Shown in pieces: positions 35,493-46,986 of a DNA stretch of 64,000 nucleotides (its first letter is position 1; every line of letters begins with the position of its first letter). Where the stretch lies: assembly GCF_000711695.1 (NCBI RefSeq), contig NW_013546978.1:62001-126000 (forward strand). Direction: 5' to 3'. Under the pieces are notes generated by a model. That model was not told the origin of the DNA and did not search any database. It saw nothing but the letters and a program-made list of their open reading frames with translations. Both the position numbers and the translations under genes were made by a program. The stretch comes from Tilletiaria anomala UBC 951 (Eukaryota; Basidiomycota; Exobasidiomycetes; Georgefischeriales; Tilletiariaceae).

Positions 35493-37358
35493 ATGCAGCG
35501 ATCAAGCTATACCCCTACTCTCGTGGGGCTTTGCTCGGCATGCCGCAAAAGGATTGCCTTCGCAAACGCAGCATCGCTTTTTCATGCCCTCGCCCGCTCC
35601 AGTATCAACCACGATCAAATTGGTCCGAGTAGGGGTTGTAACGCGCCATTTCAAGCCCGGATAACGAGGCGACAATACAGCACGACCAAGTCGGCGGCAG
35701 CGTCACAACGATGTCTCAGCGACTTGCCAGACAAAGTTGAAATACTAACGGGCCCTCTTGGTCGTCTGTCCAAAATTCTGAAGCCAAGACAGTCCAGCAA
35801 AATCACAACTCGCGTCGGAAGCAGTTTTGGAGGTGTTCATTCTCTGCGGTGGACGTCAACACCAAACAACTTGCTCATCGTCAAAAAACAAAACGACGCA
35901 AAGGCTCTACGGGCCATGAAACATGTCATAGAGTGCGTAGTAGTTGGTAATCCTATCATAAAATGTAGCCATTGTCCTGTCAGCTGAAGACTTCAATTGC
36001 CTTCCTGAAGGCACGTGAAAGCTGTCTATCCTGTGATGAACATTCTCGTCGAGCCAGACGCGTTTCAGGAGCTGAATGCAGCAGAGTTGATAGTCTTCAA
36101 CCCCGGTTAGTCGATCTCAATCGTCTTCTAGAGGCCTGTACAATTCTGAACGCAAAGTCTTTTTTGTACCCAGAGCAATCAAGCGACCGCGCTGTCTTAG
36201 CGCAAAAAGCAGACGTAGCAATTACACTCGGTGGTGATGGCTCTATCCTCCATGTCTCTTCTCTATTCGACCAGTCACCAGTTCCCCCGGTCCTCAGCTT
36301 CAGTATGGGAACGCTCGGATTTTTACTCCCCTACAGCATCTCAGCTTTCGAAAGCGCCTTCCAGATGCTCGTCCAGGGAAAAGTGAGCCTCATGCTCAGA
36401 ATGAGGCTACGGCAAACATTACATAACGGGCGTGGAGAAGACATCTGCAGCGATGGAAGCCGATGCAAAGGTGTGTCGATCTGATCCTAACTGCCATTTT
36501 GCCTTCTATTCCAATCAGTTCTCCCGTCTCGAATGCAGATATACACCTCATGAACGAAATCGCACTGCATCGCGGGCGAGACCCACACATGACAACGATC
36601 GATGCCTTTGTGAATGGTACACATCTGACTCGCGCGATTGTAAGTAGTCAAGTACAGTCTTTGCTTTGGATGATATTGACGCTTTCATGGATTGGAAATT
36701 CGACTTCAGTCTGACGGTCTTATCGTAGCGACTCCGACCGGTTCGACTGCCTACTCACTTTCCGCAGGCGGTCCCATCGTACACCCCTCCGTGCAATCAC
36801 TGCTCTTGACACCCATCTGTCCGCGGTCTCTGAGCTTTCGCACCGTCTTGCTGCCCAGCGATACCACCGTTCAGCTCAAAGTAGGCCTTACAAACATCCA
36901 CAGCAAAGCAAGTGAATATGCTCTCTGACGCTGTGACTTTGCCACCGATCTCGCAGGTTGCACGCGAATCTCGCTCATCGGCGGACCTCAGCGTCGATGG
37001 GCGGCATTTTCACACTCTCCAGCCGGGGCAGTACCTGCAAGTGACGATGTCGCCGTATCCGATCCCCTGCGTTAACTTTTCGACCGAAGCAGGAGGACCT
37101 CAGGAGGATGTACGCGACGCATCGCATGTGTCTCGGCTCATCGAAGAAGGCGCTGACTATCCTGCGCCAGCAATTCCCGGATCATCGAACGACGGAGAGA
37201 ACACTGCAAGTGATTCGACTTCAGAGAGAGGGGAGGACAGCTGGGTGCGCGATATTAACACACTTCTGAGGTTTAATGCGTCTTTTGCGGGGAGAGGCCT
37301 GCTGGGCGGCAATGGCTCGTACGAAGATATCCACGACGATTGCGATCAGACAAAATAG
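35493..37358 (+). CDS. POS5: Mitochondrial NADH kinase Pos5
   Basis: Exons 35493-35932, 36011-36105, 36174-36470, 36539-36639, 36710-36880 and 36957-37358 give 501 residues. The ATG at 35493 opens an Arg/Ser-rich presequence ([20 protein letters not shown]), fitting mitochondrial import. Kinase motifs are [21 protein letters not shown]198-G-D-G201 in [38 protein letters not shown] (NE/D motif) and [20 protein letters not shown]. The final core strand is [18 protein letters not shown]. The enzyme phosphorylates NADH, and less well NAD+, with ATP, supplying mitochondrial NADPH for oxidant defence and biosynthesis. The C-terminus beyond the core is Ser/Glu-rich. The acceptor at 36538 was chosen because it keeps phase; the TTCCAATCAG site 28 bases earlier would break the frame. 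The stop is 152 bp from that of the convergent permease gene. Confidence 0.92.
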
Positions 37359-37510
37359 TAAAGAGAAACAGCCTGTAGACCGATACAGGAACTGAATCCA
37401 TTCGTATCTCAAAATTAGCATGGATGCAATGATAGACGTACAACAGTTGCTAAGACCACTCATAAAGTTAAGGGGAATACAAAGGGCGACTGGAAGTGAG
37501 ATGCATGCCC

Positions 37511-39483
37511 TCACACGTTCTTCGCATCGGCGCGCTGTAGGCCCTGCTCTTCTTCCAATGTGCGCGTGACGCCCTTGAAGGTCCAGCCGCAGAATCTGAA
37601 GATAAGGTACTGGACGCCAACAAGCAGCGCGACGGCGCCGACGGCGACGATGGCGTAGTTCATGTTCTGCGCAGTGACATTCTTGTACGTGGGCAGGATG
37701 AAGAGGACGCAGACGAAGATGCCAAATGCGCTGCCGAGGCAGGAACACGTGTAGGAGAAGCGACCAAGATGGAATGGCCCGCGTTCCGGCATACAGTTCG
37801 GGCGGAGAACTCGCAGGACGAGCGGCATGAGGTAGGCGATCATGACAGAGATGGCCGCGCTGGAGATGATCGCGCTGAATGCGATGGGCGAGCCAATGTA
37901 CTTCCAGAGAGAGATTGTACGATCGACGACCAGCAGTGTCAGCGAACACAGCTGGATGCCTAAAGCAAGGTAAAAACAAATGCAACCAGCCTGCACTTAC
38001 AGCGCTGCAGATGCCGATGCCAACGATTACGGAGAGTCACACGCCTGCGATGGGTGCATGCGTTGGCGCAAGGTACATGAACCATCGTCTGGGCTTGAAA
38101 GCGCCGTCTCTGGCGAGCGCATAGAACAGGCGTGAGCTGGCCGTCCAAGCCGTCAACGCTGCTGCCCACTGGGCGAACATGATGACGAATAAGCACAACA
38201 GCGAAAGTCGTTGACCCATGATGTCAACGTAGAGCTGTGAGATGGGAATCGCGTATGACGTGTTGGCGATCGATTCTATCGAACGGACAGAGAAGAGCAA
38301 GGCAAGCAAGTAGATCACTCCAAGCAGCCAACTGCCCGCAATCGACACGGAGATCGATACTGGCGCGGCCCATGCGGCATTCTTGGCCTCTTCGGCGACT
38401 TGCGCGCCTGTCTCGCAGCCCTCTGGAGCCAAGCATCACGGGTCAGCTCGCATTTTGTCTTCAGCCAAAAAGGTCACCACCTACCAAGTGTGTAGACAGC
38501 CTGCAAGAAACCGAGCAAAACGACGAAGCCAGTGTTGGAGTAGCCGCTGACGTTCTCAAAGTCTGTAAAGACGAACTTGGCAGAGTTGTGTCCCGCGGGC
38601 GCGCTTTTGACAAAGAGCGTGACGACGAGAAGGATAGTCCCACCGAGGGTCCACCAGATATTGACCTGCTGACGGCGCTGACAGCGCGCGTGCCGAGCGA
38701 GTTGACGATCCCGCTGAGGATGCAAATACCCCATGCGATCGCTGCGACCTGGACGGGAGTCAGGTGGACGCCCGTGCCGATTTCGACCATGCTGGAGAGG
38801 TACAGTGCAACGGAGAGGTTGCCTGAGCAGCCCGTAAGGACCATGGCCCAGGCGTACAGGTTTCCCGTGAAGAAGCCCAGCGCGGGCGTCGACGGTGCCA
38901 GGCGACTGATCCAGAAGTATACGCCCCCCGACGTGGGGTACACGCTGCAGATCTCAGCGAGTGAGAGCGCGATGCATTGCATGCTGCGGGTGTAGAAATG
39001 TGAAAAGAAAAAGAGGTAGGCGCTAGACGACATTCAAGCATCGGAGAGGCCCACTCCACCGCGGAGGGACGATAAATACTGACAAGAAAGCACAGATCGT
39101 CCAACCCCAGAAAAGCGAAAGCGGCCCGCCGAACAAGAGTCCACTCTGAAGCGCCGAGGACATGCCGGTGAGGATCTGCAGCGGCCGACCTTCCGTCAAT
39201 TAAGCGAACCGTATACACCGCGGTGCTTCATTCGATTCACTCCAATCGCAGTGAAGGCCATGCCGATGACGGCAAGTAAGCTCATGTTACGCTCAAGCTC
39301 TTGCTTATAGCCTAGACCGGCCAGGACGGCGGCATCGCCGTCCAGCTCTCGCTGGCCGCCACACCCGTCGCCAGCATGGTTCGACTCGGATGCAGATGGA
39401 GCAGAAGCGGTGTTTTCTTCCTTGTTGCTGCTTCTACCGCTCGTTGCAGCGGCGGCCTGTCCCTGCGTGCTTGCGCCGAGCAT
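37511..39483 (-). CDS. APC-family amino acid/GABA/choline permease with one frame break
   Basis: Exons 39483-39241, 39175-39084, 38983-38485, 38422-38043 and 37951-37511 would give about 550 residues with some twelve membrane segments. Conserved blocks are YKQELERNMSLLAVIGMAFT, SALQSGLLFGGPLSLFWGW, SLAEICSVYPTSGGVYFWIS, VNIWWTLGGTILLVVTLF, YTLEGCETGAQVAEEAKNAA and ASSRLFYALARDGAFKP. These match the yeast Hnm1/Uga4-type (ACT) branch of the APC superfamily. Within exon 3, near 38664-38672, the frame of NSLGTRAVSAVS ends and the next block resumes one base out of register, with no intron that fits. This is a -1 change or a sequence error. The exon 2 donor (GTCAGT) is unusual but in phase. The substrate cannot be told from sequence. 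The start is uncertain because the N-terminal frame has GTG at 39537 and first ATG at 39483. Confidence 0.78.
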
Positions 39484-40490
39484 CGGTAGGGCGAGCGTGG
39501 CAATGTCGTCCTTGCCGACAGCCGTAGGAGTCGCCACCTTTGCCTATGGATAGCGCCTGGTTGAACCCTTTTTGTCTCGATGAGCCTCGCTTAGTGCGTC
39601 TTCTGTCGTCCGCCGAGGAATGAGCCGATGGAAGGGAAGAAGGATGTCAAGCGATGAAACTTCGATGCTGGAAGCTGCCTGGGGGAGGGGGGGCAAAAAG
39701 CTCGGAACCGGCTGGGACCATGTGTGCGGATGAGCACGTCTCTGTTGGTTTGGACTGTTCCTTGTCGATCCTCGGGAGGTGGCGGGAGCAAGGGGAGATG
39801 CTTATGCGCAATGGAACCCGAGAGTCCAGTAGGCGTGGTTGCGTGGGTGTTACTCGCTCACTTCTTGGCCCAGTTGTTGTTGTTGCTGCTGCTGCTGAAA
39901 AGGGCTCACGAGGATCAGGCGCCCCCCTCCCCATCTTGCTTGCTCCAGGATGATGAGTACTAGCGTCGGTGGCGACAACACAGATATCATACCATGTATG
40001 TAGGTAGCCCAGGTGTAGCAAATGCAGCTGCTCCCGTGGACAACATGGAAGAGAGCTGTGTTCGAGTGGTTCCCCGCCCGACCTGTGAACATATGGTGGT
40101 GCGGGGACAGTCTGGTTTGCGCCCCCCTCGCGTGCCCCGTTCCTGAAAGCCGTACTGGACTTGTTGCACTGCTCCAGTGCCCCATAATATGAATACTTAT
40201 GAACCATATGTAAAGCTAGGCCACACGATACCCTCCCCCATGACGCTGAGGTCTTATCTGCGACCTCTACTCCGTTTTCCATACTGTGCCCCTCAGCAAG
40301 AATATCTGCTGAGATCCGTCTGTCTGTAGCGCGGAAGAATCTTTGCCTCTCATCGGTACCACCACGTTGCCACAATGCCCCCCCCCTGCGACGATACCAC
40401 GACCACCATGTTAGCTCGCGGAGGACATCTGCTCCATTCTGTTGCACTCATCACACGCCTCGCGCATACAAATGGGAATGATTCTTGGAA
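39484..40490. other. Permease promoter and 3' flank of the metaxin gene
   Basis: No gene is visible. A minus-strand frame of 266 codons (39647-40447) has no family features and is rejected. Confidence 0.5.
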
Positions 40491-42549
40491 CTAGTCGTCG
40501 AGGTTGTCCTCTGCCCCTGCTTCGGCGTCAAAAGCCTCGCGTAATTCAAACTCCTCGTAATTATCTTCATAGTCTTTGGCGTCCAGCTCCATCTCCTCTT
40601 CCTCCTGGCCATCGTCTGTTAGTTCTTGTGCAAAGATCATTCCCTTTTCGTCCCCGTGAATGGCCTGATCCTCCTCCCTTTCGTCTTCTTCTTCATCCTC
40701 ATCATCGTCAGTGAACTCGACACTGACGATTTCGCTTGCAAACAAAAAGCCGATGATGGCGAATGCTGAGCCAGTCATCCACCATAAGCGGCGCCGTCGA
40801 ATCTCAGCGACTTGTCGCGCCGGAGGCGAAGATCCGCTGGGAGCCGCCGATGCGGAAGGAGTCGGCTTCTCTCCCTGATTGTTGAATGGTGTGTTGCCTT
40901 GTCCGGACGCAGGGGCGGTGGCGGACGAAAACGAGGACGGAGCGATGGGAGTGGAGCGGAATGGCGCAGCGACGGCACTGAGCGAAGCGTTGATCTGTTC
41001 TCGCAAGCCGTGCGCAAGCAGCAATGCAAAACTTGCCACGCTCACGGGCTTTTCGTCTGTGTCGATCGCATTTCGCGTGGTCGATGCGCGCGCACGCAAG
41101 GCTGTTGCTCGAAACGCTGCTTGAGCCGAGAGTTCTGCATTTGCCCAGGAGATTCCCTCGGGGCCGACGCCATTGCTGCTGTTGTTACCATCCGGCCAGA
41201 GGCGCGCTCGCACCGCTTCGACCACTTGTACAATTGTGCGCACTGAGGCCACTTCCCGGGCTCCTCGCTGCTCCTCTTCTATGCGTTGCCCTGCCCCGGC
41301 TCCGGCGAACAGTAGCAGGTTGGCGAGATATGGCTGCGGCCAGCGACTGCTCTCAAAGTCGGAACCAGAAGCCGCACGGCTCCTCGGAGGATAGAGGACT
41401 GGCGCAAGCAATGCGAACATGAGCAGATCGCTGGTGGTCGGTGTTTCGCTGCTGTTTACAAATGTTGTCCCTCTGCCGCCATCATGCTGCTGCTGGGCCG
41501 CGTAGAATGCAGCGACCGTCGACAGGACATGTTTGGCCCTGGACTCGAGCTGGCGTTGCGAACAGTGGGCGACCAGCGTAATTGTGAGCGGCGAACCATT
41601 TTCTCTCGCAAAAGGAAGCTCTGCGCCTCACCTTGACCATCCTGAAAGCCTCTTTTGTCTTCTGAAAATCTCCAACGCCCAAGCCCGAGCCACCACGCTG
41701 TGCACGAGCGGCAGCGATGCCGTGCAATGCTCCGCCACGGGTGGAGAAGCTTGCATCTACCTCCATGTCCCCATGCAGGCTGCCGGCACTGTCTGCAACC
41801 CACGGCGAGTCCACTCCCGTTCCAGGGTCAGAGGCAGACGTCAGTTGCCACAAGCCCGCACGAATCAGCGCGGGCTGTACCCTTGAGCGCAGCTCTTGCG
41901 CTTGCTTGCGACCAGCCTGCACCGCTTGCCGTCTTGCCAGCCAGCCCAGTTCCTCCTTGGCGTTTCGTCCATACTTTTCATCTGATTTCAGCTCAGCCGC
42001 CGCAGCATTCAGATGTGCCTCCACGTATGCGGGCACTGTAATCTGCTTGAAATTTTCATCAAGCACATAGAGATAGTGCAGCACGAGAGGGGCGAGCTCA
42101 CGCTCCAGGTATGCTTGCAGTGCAATACACTTGGAGGCCGTCGCCCCAATTGCCGCTTCCTTTGGTGCTGCTTGAGCTGGGATATGCGGCTTCAAAAATG
42201 AAAGGAGAGCTTGTTTGCTGTTCAGGCTGTCTTCTTCTGTATTTGAACTTGGATGAATGAGACCGTTGCTTGCAATGCTAGAAACAAGCGTCGGTCCGTG
42301 ATGTGACCGGGCCGGCAGGAGATCGAGGACCCATGCCGGATACTCTGTACGCTCCTCCGCTTTGTCAAGCTCGGGGGTTGAGCTCTTCCGCGGAAACGCC
42401 TCCTTGAGAAGGGACGCTGTGAAAAGGCTTTCCGGGTCGATTGTTGGCAGTACCTCTTGATGTTGAGCTGCGGGCGAAGGACCCACGTACGCACGCAAGC
42501 GGAGCGTGAGCCATTCCTCCATATCCGGATCTGGCGTCGTTGTCGCCAT
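40491..42549 (-). CDS. SAM37: Metaxin/Sam37-like subunit of the mitochondrial SAM complex
   Basis: Exons 42549-41632 and 41549-40491 give 658 residues. The N-terminal metaxin-type thioredoxin/GST-like fold shows LTLRLRAYVG, then TIDPESLFTASLLKEAF. Next is a helical segment, SKCIALQAYLERELAPLVLH, followed by YLYVLDENFKQITVPAYVEA, the family's CLxxxLxxRLxPxLxYxxWVDExNY-like stretch. The 82-nt intron joins FRMVK to LESRAKHVLSTVAAFYAAQ, and TSDLLMFALLAPVLYPP gives the typical GST-C end. A single membrane segment (LWWMTGSAFAIIGFLFAS, near 560-580) is followed by a roughly 79-residue tail of which about half is Asp/Glu. SAM inserts beta-barrel proteins into the mitochondrial outer membrane. The protein is roughly twice the usual length because of disordered linkers. 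The assignment is by motif order, since sequence identity in this family is low. Confidence 0.72.
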
Positions 42550-42911
42550 CGATGACAGTGCGAATTTGTTCTACACACAGCTGTTCGGCAGCTTCGCGGG
42601 GTCGAAGGGTTTCATACTCTCTGACTCCCAAAGCAACGTTTGTTAGCATTACGCATTGGTAGGAAAACAGAATGAGTCAACGACGCGGGGACAGCACGAG
42701 GGGGGAGCGGATGAAGTCAGAAGGAATACCAAGAAATAATTAAAAAGAAAGAAAAACGGGGGCGACTTGACTTCGATCGACATCCTCATTAGAATCCACA
42801 TCAAAACTTCGGACGTTGGAGATTCTCAGTTCAGCACGCAGCACACTCTATTCGCGATGCTCCGATTTGAATCAAGATCTGTATGGTACATGTCCCCTGC
42901 GTATTCAATCA

Positions 42912-44350
42912 CTACTCATGTCTCACAACAGACGGCACAATATTGCTCGCTCCAGCAAGTACGATCCGAAGCATCAAGAACCCGACGGTGCATACAAGCA
43001 GAGCGATGACTGTGTCGTACAGCTGTATGCGTGCCAACAGCACCTGCTGGCCGTCCGTGCTTGTAGCTGATGCTGGTCCTGATGCTGTTAGCGTGCCCGT
43101 CGCTGCGACCTGGTGGCGCTGTCTCGCACTGCCTGCGTCTGCGTTTGTTGGATTGCGTGCGGCTGACGGCGTGGGCGGGTTTGAAGCTGATGATCCTGAT
43201 GGTAAGCCTGGATTTGGCGCAGACACAGAGGCTGCGGTTGAAGGAGGTGCTATATCTCCTGAAGGCAAATGGCCGAGGAGCGTAGAGGAGCTAAGGACAG
43301 CTGATCCCGTCTGTATCGCAGCGGTACCCCCTCGAAGTTCCGACAGCGGCCTTTGTAGGCTAGCGACCTCGGTTTGAGGTGCTATTTGTTCATTTTTGCG
43401 TCTGTCATCTACGATTTTCCCCATAGTTTCACTACCACTTTCAATATTAATTTCGCTGCAGCTGCTCTCCCATTGACTCTGTGCCTGCTCATCTGCCTTC
43501 GCAGATGCCAATTCACGCGCCTTTTTTGCTTCAGCGCCGACGTCGACCGTGAGGCCGTCTGGAAGCGTTTCCCTTGCGCGCGATACCTGGTGCGGCGGCA
43601 TTATTGAAGGAGATGAAGGGGGTAGTGAAGTCGTCTGGGATACGTGAGCCTCAGAGGATGTTGGTGAAGGTTGCGGCGGAGCAGCAAGAATGTCCGCGTT
43701 GCGCATTTGACATGTTGGGCACTTCCATTCGCGTGATCTAGCATCGATCCAACCTTGATCAGTTTTTGTTGCTTTTCCGTGAACCTAGATCCTCGCGCGC
43801 AATGAAAAAGACTCACGTCTCGGCCAACCGTCGCCGCTCCGTGCTTTCAACGTCAAGCGCACCGATCCCGACTGCAGCGTCCTGTGATGCTCCCATAAAT
43901 GTTTGGACGCCGAGCAGAGCGGTTCGGATCCCCCAAGCTGGTTGCCAGGTCTCTTGATGAAATCCGGTGAATGTGAGACAGATCTGAGGACGGCAAGCGG
44001 TATTAGTAAAGCCCAGTATGCCTGCAAGCGCAACGCCCATGCGATTCGTTCCTCACCTTTTTGTTCACCTCCCACCTACCGTTCGGCGTCAGCAGCATAA
44101 TGTCTGGCGCCATCATAGGATACTGTGGCGGGAGCGTGATCCTACCATGGTAAATGCCATTTTCAAAATCGCTGTCTTGCGGACCTCGCAGGGTAAAGTG
44201 CCACTCGAACAGGTTGGTCTCCAGTGGAGAGGCGGCGTATTCCCTGATGGCTGAGGATGGCGGAGCTGTGAGCGAGGCGAGCTCCCGCGCTTCCGAGAGG
44301 ATCCTCTTGATGGCCGATGACTTTTTGTTGTACGAGGCTGGAGTGGCCAT
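42912..44350 (-). CDS. UBC6: Tail-anchored ubiquitin-conjugating enzyme E2, UBE2J1/Ubc6 type
   Basis: Exons 44350-44057, 43983-43817 and 43737-42912 give 428 residues. The UBC fold begins NKKSSAIKRILSEARELASL and shows LFEWHFTLRGPQDSDFENGIYHGRI, then PPQYPMMAPDIMLLTPNGRWEVNKK. Splicing supplies ICLTFTGFHQETWQPAWGIR with the active Cys100. The TPNGR segment replaces the canonical HPN motif, as is normal for the UBE2J subfamily. STERRRLAETSREWKCPTC follows across the second intron. A long disordered linker leads to a C-terminal membrane anchor (LYDTVIALLVCTVGFLMLRI). Known role: ubiquitin transfer to misfolded proteins at the ER membrane (ERAD). The UBE2J1-like core and long linker favour UBE2J1 over the shorter yeast Ubc6 form. 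Confidence 0.92.
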
Positions 44351-45255
44351 CTTGATGTGGCCTCAATCAGAACTCGTGGCAACTGCGAGGTTGCACGATG
44401 TAACAATTGTTCGCTTGCGTTTCAGCTCGATCTTCGGAAATGTGCACCCAACCCCGTTACTCTCTTGGCTCAGAGCTGACACCTTGCCTGGCGTAATCGA
44501 TGGTGTGACCTCGATGGTTTGATCTCGATGGTGTGGAAGAATGGCTCAATGGGCCACCCTGTGTCTGTCGCAACTGTGTTTGCTGCTATTGTCGGCGTCA
44601 CACGATGATGTCGTGGAGGGCCATGGAGGCTGAGGCACTATCAACAATCCGAAAGTTCGGACAGATTAGGAAGCAATCCGGGTGATTGTTGGATTGTAAT
44701 TCGGTACAATTACGGGATTTCAGCTTCCGCGTAAACAACCCTAAGTCTAAGCGACCTTCTCTCCCTTCTGCTCGGCCCCACTTGTCGTGGCTCTTCCCTT
44801 AGCTTGTCCATGATGCAGAGACAGACTAGTTACAGGGTCTTTTTAACCCTTTTCCATCGGGATGATCTGACGTCACCATGCTTCTAGAATGTGAGCTGCG
44901 GCTTGCCATGTGCGATCGTACACACATACCCACACACAAAGCGTTACACGTTATGAAGAAGGACGGCAGGGAGAGAACCATGGGAGCAGCGGGTCTGATC
45001 TCAGGCATGACCACATGACCAGCGGGCAGCGGCCCTCAAGCGGCTTCAAGCTCCCGGCCTTGTTGAATTGGAAATGAATGCAATCACGAGCACGAAGAGC
45101 AGCGTGCAATAGGATGCATGTGTCCGCCTTTTCCTGTGCTACATTTTGTCTCAATCACGACGAACAAGCATGAGAGCTATCAACAACGCTATCAACGATC
45201 ATCTTTTACCATTCGTCACTAAGTAAAACGGCGCAGAGTCTCCAAAGTCATCAAC
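44351..45255. other. UBE2J1 promoter region
   Basis: No gene-like frame. Nothing specific was recognised. Confidence 0.45.
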
Positions 45256-45874
45256 ATGCGCAGCAGGGCCAGCATTCAACGCATGCTTTCACGCTCTAGA
45301 TTAAGCGTAGCCTCCGCTGCAGATCGGCAAATGCCTTCCAATTTTCGGGACCTGACCACAACCTTTCACCGCATGTCAGCGGTACAGCCTGGTACGACGG
45401 AGTAGAGCACACCGCAAGGACCGACACAAGAACAGGTTGCTGATTCCGAGTGAGTGTTTGATACGGCAAGCTCACGGAAACAAGTCCAGATGCAGTATGC
45501 AATGAATTCGTGCCCCTACAAGTTGTATAGAAGCTCACTTGCGCATCTTTCATTACCCAGCGGAGCCTACGACTCACCGAAGACAAGTCCAGACGACTCG
45601 AGTGCAAAGATCGAATAGGAGGTGGGTCCAAACAGCGGGTCTTTCAGTCACTATGAGCCAGAATCTGTTGACATGCAGAGCGAACTCACGGCACGGTTAT
45701 TCTCTTTTTTCTCATTACATGCAGTCGGGTGCATCGATGGGTCAATCAGCATCCTCCTCCGCTCCGTCAGATGCTGCCGCGAGCGGAAACACGCCGCCAC
45801 CCAAAGAGGAGGGCGAGAACAAGAAAGCCAGTCCAGAGGATCTGGGCGGGGGCGGAGGTAGGGAGCACGAGTGA
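45256..45874 (+). CDS. Possible small mitochondrial protein, exon structure unresolved
   Basis: An ATG at 45256 in good context (TCAACATGC) opens MRSRASIQRMLSRSRLSVAS, which has the Arg/Ser-rich, acid-free look of a mitochondrial presequence. That frame stops after about 49 codons. A strong acceptor (TCTCATTACATGCAG, ending about 45722) leads to a terminal frame with ATG 45737 (MGQSASSSAPSDAAASG) ending LGGGGGREHE at 45874. A donor at the GTACAG after the presequence would join the two in phase, but the intron would be about 340 nt and intermediate exons may exist. Alternatively the second part alone encodes a 45-residue protein with an N-myristoylation-like start. No family was recognised. 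Confidence 0.3.
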
Positions 45875-46197
45875 AAGTAAAATGGCCGCTGATGCGGAGT
45901 GCCAACCAAAAAGGTGGCGGCAAAGTAACCAGCAAGCGAATGATATTGAAACGCTGCATTGAAAGGACATGCCGAGCAAGTGTACAGACGTACGAGATAA
46001 GATAGAATCGATCAGACCACACGTGTGGAGGGAGGGGTGAGGCGCTCGCGGGCCTGCGCCAAGTGCCGATTCGGGTGGAAAGGGGTGCAACGATGCGGGT
46101 ATGCGACGAAGGGTGGATAAATCAATCAAGGAGGTAGACGGACGAGCCTTGAGGGTGGTGAGGCTCGGTACAGCAAGATAAGAAGCCATAGAATGAC

Positions 46198-46986
46198 TCA
46201 GTGCGCGTTCTTGCGCATATGTGCGTGATGCGCACTCCGATGGGCGTGCCTGGCGCTAGAGCCGTGTGCGTGGCTCGCATCGCGAACAATGGCTCCATCG
46301 CCGACCTCTAACGCCTGCGCAGCCTTCTGTACTTGTGCCACGTCATATCCTCTTCGCCCGAGCAAGAGATAGCTGCTGTTGAGCCCGCTTGGTGTGACGG
46401 GCACAATGTTCCCTGGCGCGGTGCAGAGCATCAGCCCGTCGTAAACAATGCCGCAGTCCAAAGTTGGGTTGTTAGACTTGAGCAGCGAGAGCGAGATGCC
46501 GAATGCTGAGGCGATGCTCGAGCATGTGTCCGAGGACGTCGCCCGATATACTATTTGGCAGTCCGATCCGTATCGCCCCAGGCATATTTGCTGGTCGAAC
46601 GTGGGTGTGAATGTGAGAACGAGCGCGTCAGCATCCTAGCCTTTGTATCGCAAAAGAGACGCCCAACTCACGTGTCCTGGGGTAAGAGTGAAACAATCCG
46701 GACCCGCCTCGGGAAGATTAAGTGCCATTACTTGATATGTAGATGTAAGCGTCTTTGCTCCGATCTTGTCGCATGTATCTCCTTCGACGATGGTATAGTG
46801 TCGCGAGCACGCCACGTTGGATATAGGTGTCGATTGCGCGGCCGCAACTGCCAGCGTACTGTTAGCTAGCATTACCATTGCCAGCCCTGCTGCTGTCACC
46901 GTCGCTGTCAGACCGGTGGGTGGCATCCGCCGAGATGGGATAGCGATGCGATCGCTTACCAAAGACAATCGCCCCGAGAATCTCAT
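46198..46986 (-). CDS. Secreted protein with two LysM domains (LysM effector type)
   Basis: Exons 46986-46672 and 46590-46198 give 235 residues. A hydrophobic stretch (TATVTAAGLAMVMLANSTLAVA, about 26-50) is a signal peptide. If translation starts at the internal Met21 (46926) it would be a textbook one. LysM1 (about 60-105) is CSRHYTIVEGDTCDKIGAKT followed by VMALNLPEAGPDCFTLTPG. The 81-nt intron joins this to QICLGRYGSDCQIVYRATSSDTCSSIASAF and LLKSNNPTLDCGIVYDGLML, the second LysM (about 116-163). Cysteines are paired around each domain, as in fungal LysM effectors that bind chitin. The tail is His/Ala-rich (DASHAHGSSARHAHRSAHHAHM), which is unusual. Known relatives mask fungal chitin from plant receptors or protect hyphae from chitinases. 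The role here is inferred from architecture. It shares a 663-bp divergent upstream region with APC3. Confidence 0.87.

Noticed and set aside
38037-38042. In-frame TGA after HAPIAGV in the permease, suggesting a nonsense change
   Set aside because: A 91-nt GT-AG intron (38042-37952) removes it in phase and gives the expected spacing to the next membrane segment, so no nonsense change is needed.
39647-40447. Minus-strand frame of 266 codons upstream of the permease
   Set aside because: No domain, irregular composition, and no splice link to the permease could be established.
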